Source: an uncultured Clostridia bacterium
GTDB lineage: Bacteria > Bacillota > Clostridia > TANB77 > CAG-508
NCBI GenBank assembly: GCA_934120135.1
Contig: CAKOTK010000001.1
Location: 62,001-126,000 of the forward strand
DNA: 64,000 bases
Direction: 5' to 3'
Shown piece after piece: positions 33,836-42,731 of this stretch; position 1 is the stretch's first letter, and every line of letters starts with the position of its first letter. The notes beneath the pieces were generated by a model. That model ran no database searches. It was not told the origin of the DNA and saw only the letters and a program-made list of their open reading frames with translations. The position numbers and the translations under genes were made by a program.

Positions 33836-35143
33836 CTACTTTGCATAAAGTAGGGGACGTAGACCAGTATAACTATTACTGATAGACGTGTGGTCGCTGT
33901 AGCGGAAAGGCGTGTAATTGAAGGCTTGGCCATTAGCTGCACTGTAACACCCTCCACGAATAACACAAGGGCTGAAGTTGCTATCGTAAGAGTGGGTAGA
34001 ATATTCTGTTGTCCATTCATATGCATTTCCTGACATGTCCCATATATTACAGTATTTATCGGTATTTATACCTGTTTTTGCAAATGATGTACTTTTATTT
34101 TTACTTGCATAACTACTTGCGTCTGTTTCTGTTGAATATGTTTGTATAAATATTATTGCTGTATCCCATGCATAACTATTTACTAGATCACTTGCATATA
34201 CTAATTCATTATTTTCTTTTATTTCTCCATACATTTCTCTTGCTACTTTTGCTGCATTTGGCTGTGTTATACTTGTTAATACCGTTTTATTATATTGTGA
34301 TTCTATTTTGTTTGTTGTTGTATTTTTGCTTGATTCAAATCTTGCTATATAATATCCTCCATTTGCCAATGTTGTTTCTTTAAAAACTTTTAGATCTCTT
34401 GCTGTTGCATTTTGCGCTGTTGAATCTGTTGATGAATTTCCCTCCCTAAATGTGCTTAATTCTTTATAAGTGGTATTTATTGCAACTTCTTGTGTATAAT
34501 TATTTGCATTTTGTGCAGGCACATAGGTCCCGTTTTGTTTTGCAAAATTGCTATATCTTCCTAAAGTTATTGTACTTGTTGTATTATCTTTATTTTTTAT
34601 TGTCCCTACTGGTACCCATACAAATTGATTTCCATCTGTTCCATTTTCTATTACTATTCCATCTTGTACTGCTGGAACATTGTCTCCACTATATGTATAT
34701 GTTGCTGAACCTGCTGCCGTTCCATGTGATAATATTTTAAAGCCTTTTGGTATTGTTATCTTATTTCCATATGCGTCTTCTGCTTTTGTATTTTTATCTA
34801 CTACTGTTCCTACTAATGTTGAGATTTTAGGTGGTGTTGATGGATTGTCATCTCCTCCCGTTGTGCCTCCACCTGTGGTTCCATTTACTTGGTTATTTAC
34901 CCATTTATCTAAGTCATTTAATGCATTTAAATCGCTCTCTTGTGCGTTATTCATTCTGTTTTGGGCATCTTTGGCTTTATTTATTATTCCACTATCTCCA
35001 AATAGAGCGTTTATACTTACTCCTGCCAAAATTAGCAATACTACAATAGTTACTACTAATGCTATTAGAGTAATACCTTTCTCTTTCAAATAATTTCTTT
35101 TGCTTTTTGTCTTCATTTTTTCTTTGTACATTTTATATGACAT
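33836..35143 (-). CDS. Pilin-signal protein with C-terminal C-type-lectin/FGE-like domain, possible DGR target
   Basis: 435 residues. A type IV pilin-like signal (E-K-G-I-T-L-I-A-L-V-V-T and a hydrophobic helix, residues 22-45; Ala replaces the usual Glu5) anchors it. A Gly/Thr linker (about 88-100) follows, then a long domain with F-V-W-V-P-V, G-G-Y-Y-I-A-R-F-E-S and finally W-D-M-S-G-N-A-Y-E-W, V-I-R-G-G and G-L-R-P. These last motifs are those of formylglycine-generating-enzyme/C-type-lectin folds used as variable ligand binders. In the last 55 codons C-ending codons (TAC, AGC, GAC, CAC, TTC) crowd at surface positions although the rest of the gene prefers T- and A-ending ones, as in adenine-mutagenised variable repeats. 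Exact start uncertain (ATGs at 35143, 35131 and 35116). Confidence 0.75.
   Translation of the reverse strand: MSYKMYKEKMKTKSKRNYLKEKGITLIALVVTIVVLLILAGVSINALFGDSGIINKAKDAQNRMNNAQESDLNALNDLDKWVNNQVNGTTGGGTTGGDDNPSTPPKISTLVGTVVDKNTKAEDAYGNKITIPKGFKILSHGTAAGSATYTYSGDNVPAVQDGIVIENGTDGNQFVWVPVGTIKNKDNTTSTITLGRYSNFAKQNGTYVPAQNANNYTQEVAINTTYKELSTFREGNSSTDSTAQNATARDLKVFKETTLANGGYYIARFESSKNTTTNKIESQYNKTVLTSITQPNAAKVAREMYGEIKENNELVYASDLVNSYAWDTAIIFIQTYSTETDASSYASKNKSTSFAKTGINTDKYCNIWDMSGNAYEWTTEYSTHSYDSNFSPCVIRGGCYSAANGQAFNYTPFRYSDHTSISNSYTGLRPLLYAK
33839..34000 (-). other. Candidate variable repeat (VR) of a diversity-generating retroelement
   Basis: The 3' end of the lectin-fold gene. Codons such as TAC, AGC, GAC, CAC, TTC, ATC, AAT, AGT and TAT are what A-to-N replacement at AAC/AAT template codons would give. 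They alternate with invariant framework codons (R-G-G, G-L-R-P). The stretch is visibly more G+C-rich than the rest of the gene. No template repeat, Avd or reverse transcriptase lies in the window, so the cassette would have to act from elsewhere. Confidence 0.45.
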
Positions 35144-35297
35144 ATACTATCATACCCTTTCTTTTATTTTTTTGAACTTTGTAATTTATACATCTAGTTC
35201 TTTACTTTACATTTTTTTGCATATATATTTTTTAATATTAAAATCTGTTTTACATCAGCCTCCTAATTTGCACAAATTAAATATTTTTTCACAACAA

Positions 35298-35345
35298 AAA
35301 GACAGGTCATTTAAGTATTTTCATACTCATAACCTGTCTTTAATA
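35298..35345 (-). terminator. Terminator of a short minus-strand transcript
   Basis: On the minus strand AAAGACAGGT and ACCTGTCTTT form a stem around a loop that includes a smaller GAGTAT/ATACTT stem, followed by TTGTTG. It ends the unit that starts at the promoter at 35485. Confidence 0.7.
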
Positions 35346-35439
35346 TGTTTAATAAAGCTAATTTCTTAGCTTGGTTATTATTTATTAATGCTGTGACACA
35401 CACTCTCTCTACTCCTGCAAAGGTTCTAGCTTTTTTCAT
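35311..35439 (-). CDS. Possible small protein, 42 residues, or part of a small RNA
   Basis: ATG at 35439 has AGAGG 8 nt upstream; a 51-codon version starts at 35466 without a ribosome site. The product is basic and helical (starts M-K-K-A-R-T-F-A-G-V-E-R-V, ends G-Y-E-Y-E-N-T). Its stop lies inside the terminator hairpin, which is unusual for an mRNA and leaves open that the ~180-nt transcript is a small RNA. No family recognised. Confidence 0.35.
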   Translation of the reverse strand: MKKARTFAGVERVCVTALINNNQAKKLALLNILKTGYEYENT

Positions 35440-35484
35440 ATTCTGTGCCTCTTTTCTATTTTTCATTGGATTTGCTCTGTAATT

Positions 35485-35513
35485 ATAATACTATAATAGT
35501 TTTGAATTTTCAA
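35485..35513 (-). promoter_or_regulatory. Promoter of the short transcript
   Basis: Minus-strand TTGAAA (35508-35513) and TATTAT (35485-35490) with a 17-nt spacer, 46 nt upstream of the better small-ORF start codon. Confidence 0.55.
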
Positions 35514-35555
35514 TACTTTTCTTTAATTTTTATCGACTTTTTGTTACTAGATAAT

Positions 35556-35588
35556 AAAATGTGGCAGAATTTCATTCTGCCACATTTT
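35556..35588 (-). terminator. Terminator of secG
   Basis: Perfect 15-bp inverted repeat AAAATGTGGCAGAAT / ATTCTGCCACATTTT with a 3-nt loop, 7 nt after the secG stop. T-rich on both exits. Confidence 0.85.
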
Positions 35589-35595
35589 ATAGTTT

Positions 35596-35844
35596 TTATA
35601 CTAGATATAGGATTCCTAAGGCAATTGCTAATACAACAAACACAATTCCAAGAATTATTGTCCATTTTTTTAGTTTACCTTCCTTTGTTCTTCCCTTATT
35701 TTGCTCATAAAAGTTATTGGTTGAAGAACCTGTAATTGTTCCTGAAGCTCCTGGTCTCTCACTTTTTTGTATTGTTGCTAAAACAATTAGAGCAATACAT
35801 ACAATAATATAAATAACTAATATGATATATTTTAGTATTTCCAT
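35596..35844 (-). CDS. secG: Protein translocase subunit SecG
   Basis: 82 residues. Two hydrophobic helices (about 5-25 and 60-81) joined by the conserved cytosolic loop Q-K-S-E-R-P-G-A-S-G-T-I-T-G-S-S. Auxiliary subunit of the SecYEG channel whose SecY is encoded at 41406. It follows the ribosomal operon on the same strand, 39 nt after rplQ, and may be read from it. Confidence 0.93.
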   Translation of the reverse strand: MEILKYIILVIYIIVCIALIVLATIQKSERPGASGTITGSSTNNFYEQNKGRTKEGKLKKWTIILGIVFVVLAIALGILYLV

Positions 35845-35883
35845 ATTTCACACTCTCCTATATTTGCTTCTTTGAAACAATTA

Positions 35884-36408
35884 TTAAACTAGTTTTAAAA
35901 TAACCATTTCTGCATTATCACCTTTTCTTGGTCCTAATTTAAGCATAGTTGTGTATCCACCAACTCTTCCTTCATATTTAGGAGCAATTTCATTAAATAA
36001 TTTTGCAGTTAAATCAATGTTATTTCCTTCACTATCTTTAACTTTATTGATGCTTTTCATCATTTTTCTTCTAGCATTTAATCTTGATGGCATATCTTTT
36101 TGTCTTTTTTCAGTTGTTGTTTCTTTTACTACTCTTAGATATTCTTTACCATTTTTGCTTTTTACTAGTTCTGTTACTTTATTTCCTTTGCTATCTAATT
36201 TTGCTTTAGAAACTTTAACGTCTACCATTTCAAAATTGTCTTTTTCTTTTACTGCTAATGAAATTAAACTATCTGCAATTGCTTTTACTTCTTTTGCTCT
36301 AGCTTCAGTAGTTTCTATTTTTTCATGTAACATTAAATCAGTTGTTAAAGTTTTTAACATTGCTAATCTAATATCTGTTGTTTTACCTAATTTTCTATTT
36401 GTAGCCAA
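35884..36408 (-). CDS. rplQ: Ribosomal protein L17, with an insertion
   Basis: 174 residues, against about 115-125 in most bacteria. The N-terminal core ([23 protein letters not shown]-x-A-R-A-K-E-V-K) and C-terminal [19 protein letters not shown] are intact. About 50 extra residues lie in the middle (roughly 65-120), rich in Lys and Glu and including [14 protein letters not shown]. Last gene of the alpha-type section, after rpoA. Confidence 0.95.
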   Translation of the reverse strand: MATNRKLGKTTDIRLAMLKTLTTDLMLHEKIETTEARAKEVKAIADSLISLAVKEKDNFEMVDVKVSKAKLDSKGNKVTELVKSKNGKEYLRVVKETTTEKRQKDMPSRLNARRKMMKSINKVKDSEGNNIDLTAKLFNEIAPKYEGRVGGYTTMLKLGPRKGDNAEMVILKLV

Positions 36409-36431
36409 TTCATTTCCCTCCTTTTAGTCTA

Positions 36432-37379
36432 TTATTCATCTTCTTTTCTAAAATCTAATGCTAATGCATGTAACTTATTTGTTACTTCATCTAAAGATTT
36501 TTTACCAAGATTTCTTACTTTCATCATTTCAGCTTCTGATTTGTTTATTAAATCTTCTACTGTAGAAATTCCTGCTCTCTTTAAGCAATTGAATGATCTA
36601 ACTGATAATTCTAAATCTTCAATTGACATTTCAAGAACTTTTTCTTTTTGAGACTCTTCTTTTTCTACCATTACTTGTGTGTTTTTAGTAGTTTCTGATA
36701 AGTCAATAAATAGTTCTAAGTGACCTGTCATAACTTTTGCAGCTAAACTTAAAGCTTCATCTGGAGTTAATCCTCCATTTGTCCAAACTTCAATTGTTAA
36801 TTTATCGTAATCTACCATTTGTCCGACTCTAGTGTTTTCTACTGCATAATTTACTTTTTTAACAGGTGTATATATAGAGTCAATTGGAAGTACGCCTAAT
36901 GCTTGATCTGGTTTCTTGTTCTTTTCAGCATTGTTGTAGCCTCTTCCCATATCAGCAGTCATTTCCATTACTAAATGTCCACCTTCTGCAACTGTTGCAA
37001 TATGTAAATCTGGGTTTAATACTTCTATTGTTCCGTCTGTAATTATATCTCCTGCTTTAACTTCTCCTGGACCTTTAAAGTCAATTCTTAAAGTTTTTTG
37101 TTCATTTTTATCTTGTTTTAAACAAACACTTTTTAAGTTGATTATAATTTCAGGAACATCTTCTACAACATTTGGTATTGTAGAGAATTCATGTAATACG
37201 CCATCGATTTTTACACTTGTAATTGCAGTACCTGGAAGAGATGATAATAAAATTCTTCTTAAAGAGTTACCTATTGTAATTCCATATCCTCTTTCTAATG
37301 GTTCACATACAAATTTTGCATAGTGTTTTTCTTCGTTTACTTCTAAGCATTTAATATTTGGCTTTTCAAATTCTATCAT
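36432..37379 (-). CDS. rpoA: RNA polymerase alpha subunit
   Basis: 315 residues. The N-terminal assembly domain ([21 protein letters not shown]) and the C-terminal DNA/activator-binding domain ([24 protein letters not shown]) are complete. Lies between rpsD and rplQ as usual. Confidence 0.98.
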   Translation of the reverse strand: MIEFEKPNIKCLEVNEEKHYAKFVCEPLERGYGITIGNSLRRILLSSLPGTAITSVKIDGVLHEFSTIPNVVEDVPEIIINLKSVCLKQDKNEQKTLRIDFKGPGEVKAGDIITDGTIEVLNPDLHIATVAEGGHLVMEMTADMGRGYNNAEKNKKPDQALGVLPIDSIYTPVKKVNYAVENTRVGQMVDYDKLTIEVWTNGGLTPDEALSLAAKVMTGHLELFIDLSETTKNTQVMVEKEESQKEKVLEMSIEDLELSVRSFNCLKRAGISTVEDLINKSEAEMMKVRNLGKKSLDEVTNKLHALALDFRKEDE

Positions 37380-37442
37380 TTTTTACCTCCTAATAGATAA
37401 ATAGAAAAACATTTCTATTTTTACAATTAAATTATTATCTAA

Positions 37443-38069
37443 TTATTTAGAGTAAAGCTCTACTATTAAATGTTCTTCAACTGGAAGATCTACATCTTCT
37501 CTAGATGGTAATCTTACAACTTTACCACTTAAATTTTTCTCATCTTTTTGTAGCCATTCTGGTACTGGTCTTGCTGCATTTGCTTCTACATTTGCTTTAA
37601 TAAAACCATTGTCTTTTCTTATTTCTCTTACAGAAATAACATCTCCTGCTTTTACTAAGTAAGATGGAATATCAACTTTATGTCCATTTACTTCAAAAGT
37701 TCCGTGTGTTACTAACATTCTAGATTGTGCTCTTGAGCTACCATATCCTAAACGATATACAATATTGTCTAGTCTTGTTTCTAGAATTTGTAGTAATACT
37801 TCACCAGTGATTCCTTTTGTAGCTGCTGCCATATCAAAGTATTTTCTGAATTGTTTTTCACTTACACCATAGAATGATTTTGTTTTTTGTTTTTCTCTTA
37901 ATTGAGTACCATATTCAGATAGTTTTTTCTTCTTTTGGCCGTTTTGACCTGGCGCATAATTTCTTCTAGAAATACTGCATTTATCTGAATAACATCTTGA
38001 TCCTTTTAAGAACAATTTTTGTCCTTCTCTACGACAAATACGACATTGTTCATCTTTATATCTTGCCAT
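37443..38069 (-). CDS. rpsD: Ribosomal protein S4
   Basis: 208 residues from the ATG at 38069 (M-A-R-Y-K); a GTG four codons earlier is a possible start. It carries a zinc-type N-terminus with Cys at C-R-I-C, then C-Y-S-D-K-C, and the S4 RNA-binding domain ([11 protein letters not shown]). Primary 16S rRNA binder. Confidence 0.97.
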   Translation of the reverse strand: MARYKDEQCRICRREGQKLFLKGSRCYSDKCSISRRNYAPGQNGQKKKKLSEYGTQLREKQKTKSFYGVSEKQFRKYFDMAAATKGITGEVLLQILETRLDNIVYRLGYGSSRAQSRMLVTHGTFEVNGHKVDIPSYLVKAGDVISVREIRKDNGFIKANVEANAARPVPEWLQKDEKNLSGKVVRLPSREDVDLPVEEHLIVELYSK

Positions 38070-38086
38070 TTTATTTTTCACCTTCC

Positions 38087-38488
38087 TTATACTCTACGTC
38101 TTTTTGGTGGTCTACAACCATTGTGAGGAATTGGAGTAACATCTTTAATTGAGCTAATCTCTAATCCTGCTGATTGTAATGACCTAATTGCTGCTTCACG
38201 ACCAGAACCTGGTCCTTTTACAAATACTTCTACTGATTTTAATCCGTGTTCCATTGCTGCTTTAGCTGCTGTTTCAGCTGCTTCTCCTGCTGCAAATGGT
38301 GTGCTTTTTCTTGAACCTTTAAAACCTAGTTCACCAGCACTTGCCCAAGAAATTGCATTTCCTTGAACATCTGTAATTGTAACGATTGTATTGTTAAAAC
38401 TAGAATGAATATGAGCCATACCTTTTTCAATATTTTTTCTGTCTCTTCTTCTAGTTACTGTTTTTTTAGTTACATTTTTTGTTGCCAT
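38087..38488 (-). CDS. rpsK: Ribosomal protein S11
   Basis: 133 residues. Family blocks [26 protein letters not shown] and [15 protein letters not shown] at the C-terminus. Between rpsM and rpsD. Confidence 0.98.
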   Translation of the reverse strand: MATKNVTKKTVTRRRDRKNIEKGMAHIHSSFNNTIVTITDVQGNAISWASAGELGFKGSRKSTPFAAGEAAETAAKAAMEHGLKSVEVFVKGPGSGREAAIRSLQSAGLEISSIKDVTPIPHNGCRPPKRRRV

Positions 38489-38532
38489 TTTTAATTATTC
38501 CCTCCTTATTTAGGCTTTGTTACTTTTGCTAA

Positions 38533-38898
38533 TTATTTTTTGCTTTTGCTAACTAATTTTCTAGGGCCTTTTCTTGTACGGGCATTAGTTTTTGTTCTTT
38601 GTCCTCTAACTGGAAGACCTCTTCTATGTCTTAAACCTCTATAACATCCAATTTCAGTTAGTCTTTTGATATTTAATGCAACTTCTCTACGTAAGTCACC
38701 TTCAACTTTATAACCGTCCATTGCTTTTCTGATTGCTTGTACTTGGTCATCTGTTAAGTCTTTAACTCTAATATCTGGATTAACCTTTGCCTCTGCTAGA
38801 ATTTTTTGAGCACTTGTTAGTCCTATACCATAAATATATGTTAGACCAATTTCTACTCTTTTTTCTCTAGGTAAATCAACTCCTGCTATACGAGCCAT
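38533..38898 (-). CDS. rpsM: Ribosomal protein S13
   Basis: 121 residues. Starts [10 protein letters not shown] and ends in the basic tail with [15 protein letters not shown]. Contacts the 30S head and the 50S bridge. The gap before it holds a distinct palindrome (39027-39089). Confidence 0.98.
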   Translation of the reverse strand: MARIAGVDLPREKRVEIGLTYIYGIGLTSAQKILAEAKVNPDIRVKDLTDDQVQAIRKAMDGYKVEGDLRREVALNIKRLTEIGCYRGLRHRRGLPVRGQRTKTNARTRKGPRKLVSKSKK

Positions 38899-39026
38899 TT
38901 TTTTGCACCTCCATAGTTTTTATTTTGCTATTCTTAAATTTTGTTTTTTAGTTTGTCTTAAGTTATTATTGGTGAAATGCATTAGTATCTTTATACTAAT
39001 CAATAATACTTTTGGACATATATATA

Positions 39027-39089
39027 AACACAAATCAGAATTAAAAGGAAAATAAATTTTCCTTTCAGCCGCTATCTAAAATTTGTGTT
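39027..39089. repeat. Intercistronic palindrome between rpmJ and rpsM
   Basis: Outer arms AACACAAAT / ATTTGTGTT and inner arms AAAGGAAAAT / ATTTTCCTTT, with unpaired strands between them (including CAGCCGCTATC). It lacks the CTAGG/ACRACGC strands of the seven-member family, so it is listed separately. A further hairpin, ATTAGTAT / ATACTAAT, lies at about 38982-39001. Confidence 0.65.
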
Positions 39090-39110
39090 ATATTCAATAA
39101 TTATAATAAA

Positions 39111-39224
39111 TTAACCTTGTCTTTGTTTGTGTTTTGGGTTTTCACAGATTACTCTGATAACACCTTTTCTTTTAATAACTTTGCATTTTTCACATATAGG
39201 TTTTACTGATGGTCTTACTTTCAT
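39111..39224 (-). CDS. rpmJ: Ribosomal protein L36
   Basis: 37 residues, [11 protein letters not shown] start and zinc ligands C-x2-C, C and H (C-E-K-C ... C-E-N-P-K-H). The standard zinc form. Lies between infA and rpsM. Confidence 0.96.
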   Translation of the reverse strand: MKVRPSVKPICEKCKVIKRKGVIRVICENPKHKQRQG

Positions 39225-39270
39225 TTTAGTTCATTCCTTTCTTGTTTTTAGTTTAAGTTTTTTATTATAT

Positions 39271-39396
39271 AATTTGGAAAAGAATTGTTATTTGGCTAGG
39301 AAAAAGTTATAAAAAAGGCAAAGGAGCATACTTTGTGTATGTGACTGCGTTTTTTATGACTTTTGACACCGCCAAATGGCGATTATTTTTCAAATT
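39271..39396 (+). repeat. Ribosomal-operon palindrome E1 (after infA)
   Basis: Imperfect palindrome: outer arms AATTTG...ATTTGG / CCAAAT...CAAATT, then CTAGG (39296-39300) opposite ACACCGC (39366-39372), inner arms AAAAGT-ATAAAAAA / TTTTTTAT-ACTTTT, apex CATAC/GTATG. Five G.T pairs in the + strand fold, no A.C. The 3' arm covers the first two bases of the infA stop codon (39395-39397). Confidence 0.85.
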
Positions 39397-39613
39397 ATTT
39401 AGCACGCCATGTAATACGACCCTTACTAAGATCATAAGGCGATAATTCAACTTTTACTTTATCTCCTGGAAGAATTTTGATATAATTCATTCTTAATTTT
39501 CCAGAAATATGAGCTAAGATTTGATGTCCATTTTCTAGTTCAACTTTAAAATTAGTATTTGGTAATGCTTCTACAACAGTACCTTCAACTTCTATAACAT
39601 CCTCTTTTGACAT
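39395..39613 (-). CDS. infA: Translation initiation factor IF-1
   Basis: 72 residues from the ATG at 39613 (GGAGG 5 nt upstream; the in-frame ATG at 39625 overlaps the ribosome site). S1-like fold with [12 protein letters not shown] and G-R-I-T-W-R. Sits between map and rpmJ; its stop codon is overlapped by element E1. Confidence 0.97.
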   Translation of the reverse strand: MSKEDVIEVEGTVVEALPNTNFKVELENGHQILAHISGKLRMNYIKILPGDKVKVELSPYDLSKGRITWRAK

Positions 39614-39706
39614 ATTTTCCTCCATTATTTTCTTAGAAAATTTTTCTATTTAATACTAGATAAATTTTCCATTTGCACATAAGTACAATATCTTATATAG
39701 TATACT

Positions 39707-40483
39707 TTATTTTTTCAATAATGTCAATACTTCTGGCTCTTTTTCTGTAATTAAAATTGTATTTTCATAATGTGCTGCTAAAGATCCATCTTCAGTAACA
39801 ATAGTCCAACCATCGTCTAATACACAAATATTAGGTTTTCCTACCATTACCATTGGTTCTATTGCTAGAGTCATGCCAGGTTCAAGTCTTATTCCTCTTC
39901 CTGCTTTACCATAGTTTGGAATACCTGGGTCCTCATGCATTTCTTCTCCAATTCCATGTCCTTGGAATTCTCTTACAACATTGTAGCCATTTTTTTCTAC
40001 AAATTCTCCTATTGCATGAGAAATATCTCCAACTCTGTTTCCTTTTACAGCATATTTAATTCCTTCAAAAAATGCTTGTTTTGTAATATCTACTAGTTTT
40101 TGTTTTTCTGGTGAAGTTTTTCCAACAATATATGTTCTTGCGGCATCACCATGAAATCCATTTTTATATACTACTAAATCTACACTTACAACATCTCCAT
40201 CTTTAATAATTGTTCTTTTAGATGGAATTCCATGTATAATCTCGTCATTTATAGAAATACATAATGTACCAGGAAATGCAGGTACTCCTTTTTCACCACT
40301 TGGATACCCTTTTTGTGCTGGAATTCCACCATGTTCTCTAATAATTTTTTCTGCAAAATTATCTAGATCCATTGTTGTTATTCCTGGTTTTATGTATTTT
40401 TCTATTTCTTCATATACTAAAGCCGTGATTCTACATGCTTCTTTCATTTTTTCAATTTCTTTTTGAGATTTAATTGTTACCAT
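39707..40483 (-). CDS. map: Methionine aminopeptidase, type Ia
   Basis: 258 residues. Removes initiator Met. Metal ligands: Asp in V-S-V-D-L-V-V-Y and in F-H-G-D-A-A-R-T-Y, His in G-H-G-I-G, Glu in I-E-P-M, and Glu near V-T-E-D-G-S. Starts 15 nt after the adk stop. Confidence 0.97.
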   Translation of the reverse strand: MVTIKSQKEIEKMKEACRITALVYEEIEKYIKPGITTMDLDNFAEKIIREHGGIPAQKGYPSGEKGVPAFPGTLCISINDEIIHGIPSKRTIIKDGDVVSVDLVVYKNGFHGDAARTYIVGKTSPEKQKLVDITKQAFFEGIKYAVKGNRVGDISHAIGEFVEKNGYNVVREFQGHGIGEEMHEDPGIPNYGKAGRGIRLEPGMTLAIEPMVMVGKPNICVLDDGWTIVTEDGSLAAHYENTILITEKEPEVLTLLKK

Positions 40484-40498
40484 GTTTTACCTTCTTTA

Positions 40499-41164
40499 CT
40501 ATCTTTTTATAGCTTCTAGTATAGTATTTATAACTTGTTCAGTTGAGTTTTCTGCATTTGGATTTTCTGGAGTAATAGTTACTAAAACTCCTTTTTCTTT
40601 ATAATATGCAATTAAATCTTTTGAATTTTCTCTATAAACTTCTAATCTAGTTTTAATTGCTTCTTCATTGTCATCTGTTCTAGTAACAAGTGCTGAGCCA
40701 CATTTGTCACATACACCTGGTACTTTAGATGGTTTGAATTTTGTATTATAAATTGCACCACACTCTTTGTTTGAACAAGTTGCTCTGTTTAAAATTCTGT
40801 CTATAATTACTTGGTCTGGAACAACTAATTCTGGTACTATATCAACTTGTTTTCCTTTTTCTTGTAATATTGAAGCTAATGCTTCTGCTTGTTTAATTGT
40901 TCTTGGGAAACCGTCTAATATAACACCATTTTCGGCATCTTCCCAACCTAGTCTATCTTTTACAATATTTATTGTAACTTCATCTGGTACTAAGTTTCCT
41001 TGTGAAATATAGCTATTAGCCAACTTACCTAATTCAGTACCTTTTTTGATTTGCTCTCTAAACATATCTCCTGTTGAGATGTGAGGCAAATTTGTTCTTT
41101 CTGCTAATACTTTAGCTGTTGTTCCTTTTCCACTTCCTGGAGCTCCTAACATAATAATGTACAT
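40499..41164 (-). CDS. adk: Adenylate kinase, zinc-LID type
   Basis: 221 residues from the ATG at 41164 (AAAGGAG upstream). P-loop G-A-P-G-S-G-K-G-T. The LID domain carries four Cys (C-S-N-K-E-C and C-D-K-C), a structural zinc site typical of Gram-positive enzymes. The D-G-F-P-R-T motif is present. Follows secY. Confidence 0.97.
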   Translation of the reverse strand: MYIIMLGAPGSGKGTTAKVLAERTNLPHISTGDMFREQIKKGTELGKLANSYISQGNLVPDEVTINIVKDRLGWEDAENGVILDGFPRTIKQAEALASILQEKGKQVDIVPELVVPDQVIIDRILNRATCSNKECGAIYNTKFKPSKVPGVCDKCGSALVTRTDDNEEAIKTRLEVYRENSKDLIAYYKEKGVLVTITPENPNAENSTEQVINTILEAIKR

Positions 41165-41189
41165 ATTTAGTTCTCCTTTCACGCATTAC

Positions 41190-41220
41190 GGACGGAACCA
41201 GTTTTTACACCTGTCCGTCC
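41190..41220. repeat. GGACGG/CCGTCC hairpin between secY and adk
   Basis: Arms GGACGG (41190-41195) and CCGTCC (41215-41220) with a CAG/CTG inner step. Shares the GGGACGG core with the REP-like palindromes at 31563, 52888 and 55589. Confidence 0.65.
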
Positions 41221-41282
41221 CTTCTGCCCTAATTTTTAAGATATATCTTATTTATTATTCTTTTCTATATTTGAAAGATTAT

Positions 41283-41407
41283 AATTTTGAATTAAATGCT
41301 TAGATTGCTAGGAATGCGAATTTTAAATGAATGAGGTGTGCTTTTTGCACATTGATTTCATTTAAAATGATGCATGACAACGCAAGATGAGTATTTAATT
41401 CGAAATT
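41283..41407 (+). repeat. Ribosomal-operon palindrome E2 (after secY)
   Basis: Outer arms AATTT-GAATTAAAT / ATTTAATTC-AAATT; TTGC/GCAA helix next to CTAGG (41308-41312) opposite ACAACGC (41377-41383); inner arms ATTTTAAATGA / TCATTTAAAAT; apex GTGTGC/GCACAT. Tandem G.A next to the TTGC helix. The 3' arm overlaps the secY stop codon (41406-41408) by two bases. Confidence 0.85.
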
Positions 41408-42731
41408 AGTCTAAAAAGCCTTTGTAATGTCTCATAACCAATAAAGACTCTAATTGTTGTACCATTTCAAGTGCAACACCTACAACGATTAGTATTGATG
41501 TACCACCAAATGCTAGGTTTACGTTTGGTATAAATCTTACAAGCATAGGCAATATTGCTATAACTGCTAAGAATAATCCTCCAAACCATAATAACTTAGA
41601 TAATACTGATGATAAATAATCTGTTGTTGGCTTTCCTGCTCTAATTCCTGGTATGAATCCACCATTTTTCTTAATATTGTTTGATACTTCTGCTGGGTTG
41701 AATGTTGCATAAGTATAGAAAAATGTAAATCCAACAATTAATAATAAATATACAATTGCATTTGCAATAGTGTACCCTAATGGTACTGCTGATGTTGAAG
41801 TTGCAATTGAGAATTTATATACAGCTGCCCAAAATCCAGTTTGAGCTGCAATGTTTGGCACAAACATTTGAATAATCATAGCTGGGAAAGTCATAAATGA
41901 TGATGCAAAAATTATTGGCATAACTCCGGCCATTGCTAGCTTAAGTGGAATATGTGTATTTTGCGCTCCTACCATTTTTCTTCCAACTACTTTTTTAGCA
42001 TATTGTACTGGTATTCTTCTTTCAGCTTGTTGTACAAATACAACTCCTGCAATTAGAAGTACTGCTCCAACAATAATAGCTAAAGCTGTTAATAATCCTA
42101 CTGTACTAAATGCTCCTGTTCCAAATATTAAGTCCCAAATCATAGTTACTGCACTTGGTAATCCAGAAATGATACCTACAAATATAATCATAGAAATACC
42201 ATTTCCAATACCTTTATTTGTGATTTGGTCTCCCAACCACATTAAAAGTGATGTTCCTGCCATTAGTGAAATAACTACTAAAAATCCTGTTAAGAAATCA
42301 GTTTTAACGAATATTCCAGAAGATTTATATGTTAAATATAATCCTATACCTTCAATTAGTGCAAGCACTATTGTTAAAAGTTTAGTATATTTATTTATTG
42401 CATTTCTTCCTTCTTCGCCACCTTCCTTCATCAATCTCTCTAATGAAGGAATTACCATTCCTAATAATTGAATTACAATTGAAGCTGTAATGTATGGTGT
42501 AATAGTCATAGCAAAGATAGAGAATCTTGAGAAAGCTCCACCTGAAATTAGGTCTATTAGACCTGCTATACCATTACTTGCATTACTCATTGCTTCATTT
42601 AATGTAACTGTATTTACACCAGGTACTGTAATAAAACATCCTAATCTAAATAGAACTATTAGAAGTAACGTATATAAGATTCTTTTTCTAACGTCTGGTG
42701 TTTTAAATGCGTTAATAATAGTCTTAAACAT
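41406..42731 (-). CDS. secY: Protein translocase subunit SecY
   Basis: 441 residues with ten membrane helices. Family motifs G-C-F-I-T-V-P-G-V, T-P-Y-I-T-A-S-I-V-I-Q-L-L, and the cytosolic-loop I-P-V-Q-Y-A-K-K and G-I-R-A-G-K-P-T motifs. The pore of SecYEG. The start overlaps the rplO stop by one base. Confidence 0.98.
   Translation of the reverse strand: MFKTIINAFKTPDVRKRILYTLLLIVLFRLGCFITVPGVNTVTLNEAMSNASNGIAGLIDLISGGAFSRFSIFAMTITPYITASIVIQLLGMVIPSLERLMKEGGEEGRNAINKYTKLLTIVLALIEGIGLYLTYKSSGIFVKTDFLTGFLVVISLMAGTSLLMWLGDQITNKGIGNGISMIIFVGIISGLPSAVTMIWDLIFGTGAFSTVGLLTALAIIVGAVLLIAGVVFVQQAERRIPVQYAKKVVGRKMVGAQNTHIPLKLAMAGVMPIIFASSFMTFPAMIIQMFVPNIAAQTGFWAAVYKFSIATSTSAVPLGYTIANAIVYLLLIVGFTFFYTYATFNPAEVSNNIKKNGGFIPGIRAGKPTTDYLSSVLSKLLWFGGLFLAVIAILPMLVRFIPNVNLAFGGTSILIVVGVALEMVQQLESLLVMRHYKGFLD

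Noticed and set aside
33802..34026. Separate ORF overlapping the end of the lectin-fold gene
   Set aside because: Shadow frame of the variable 3' region without a ribosome site.
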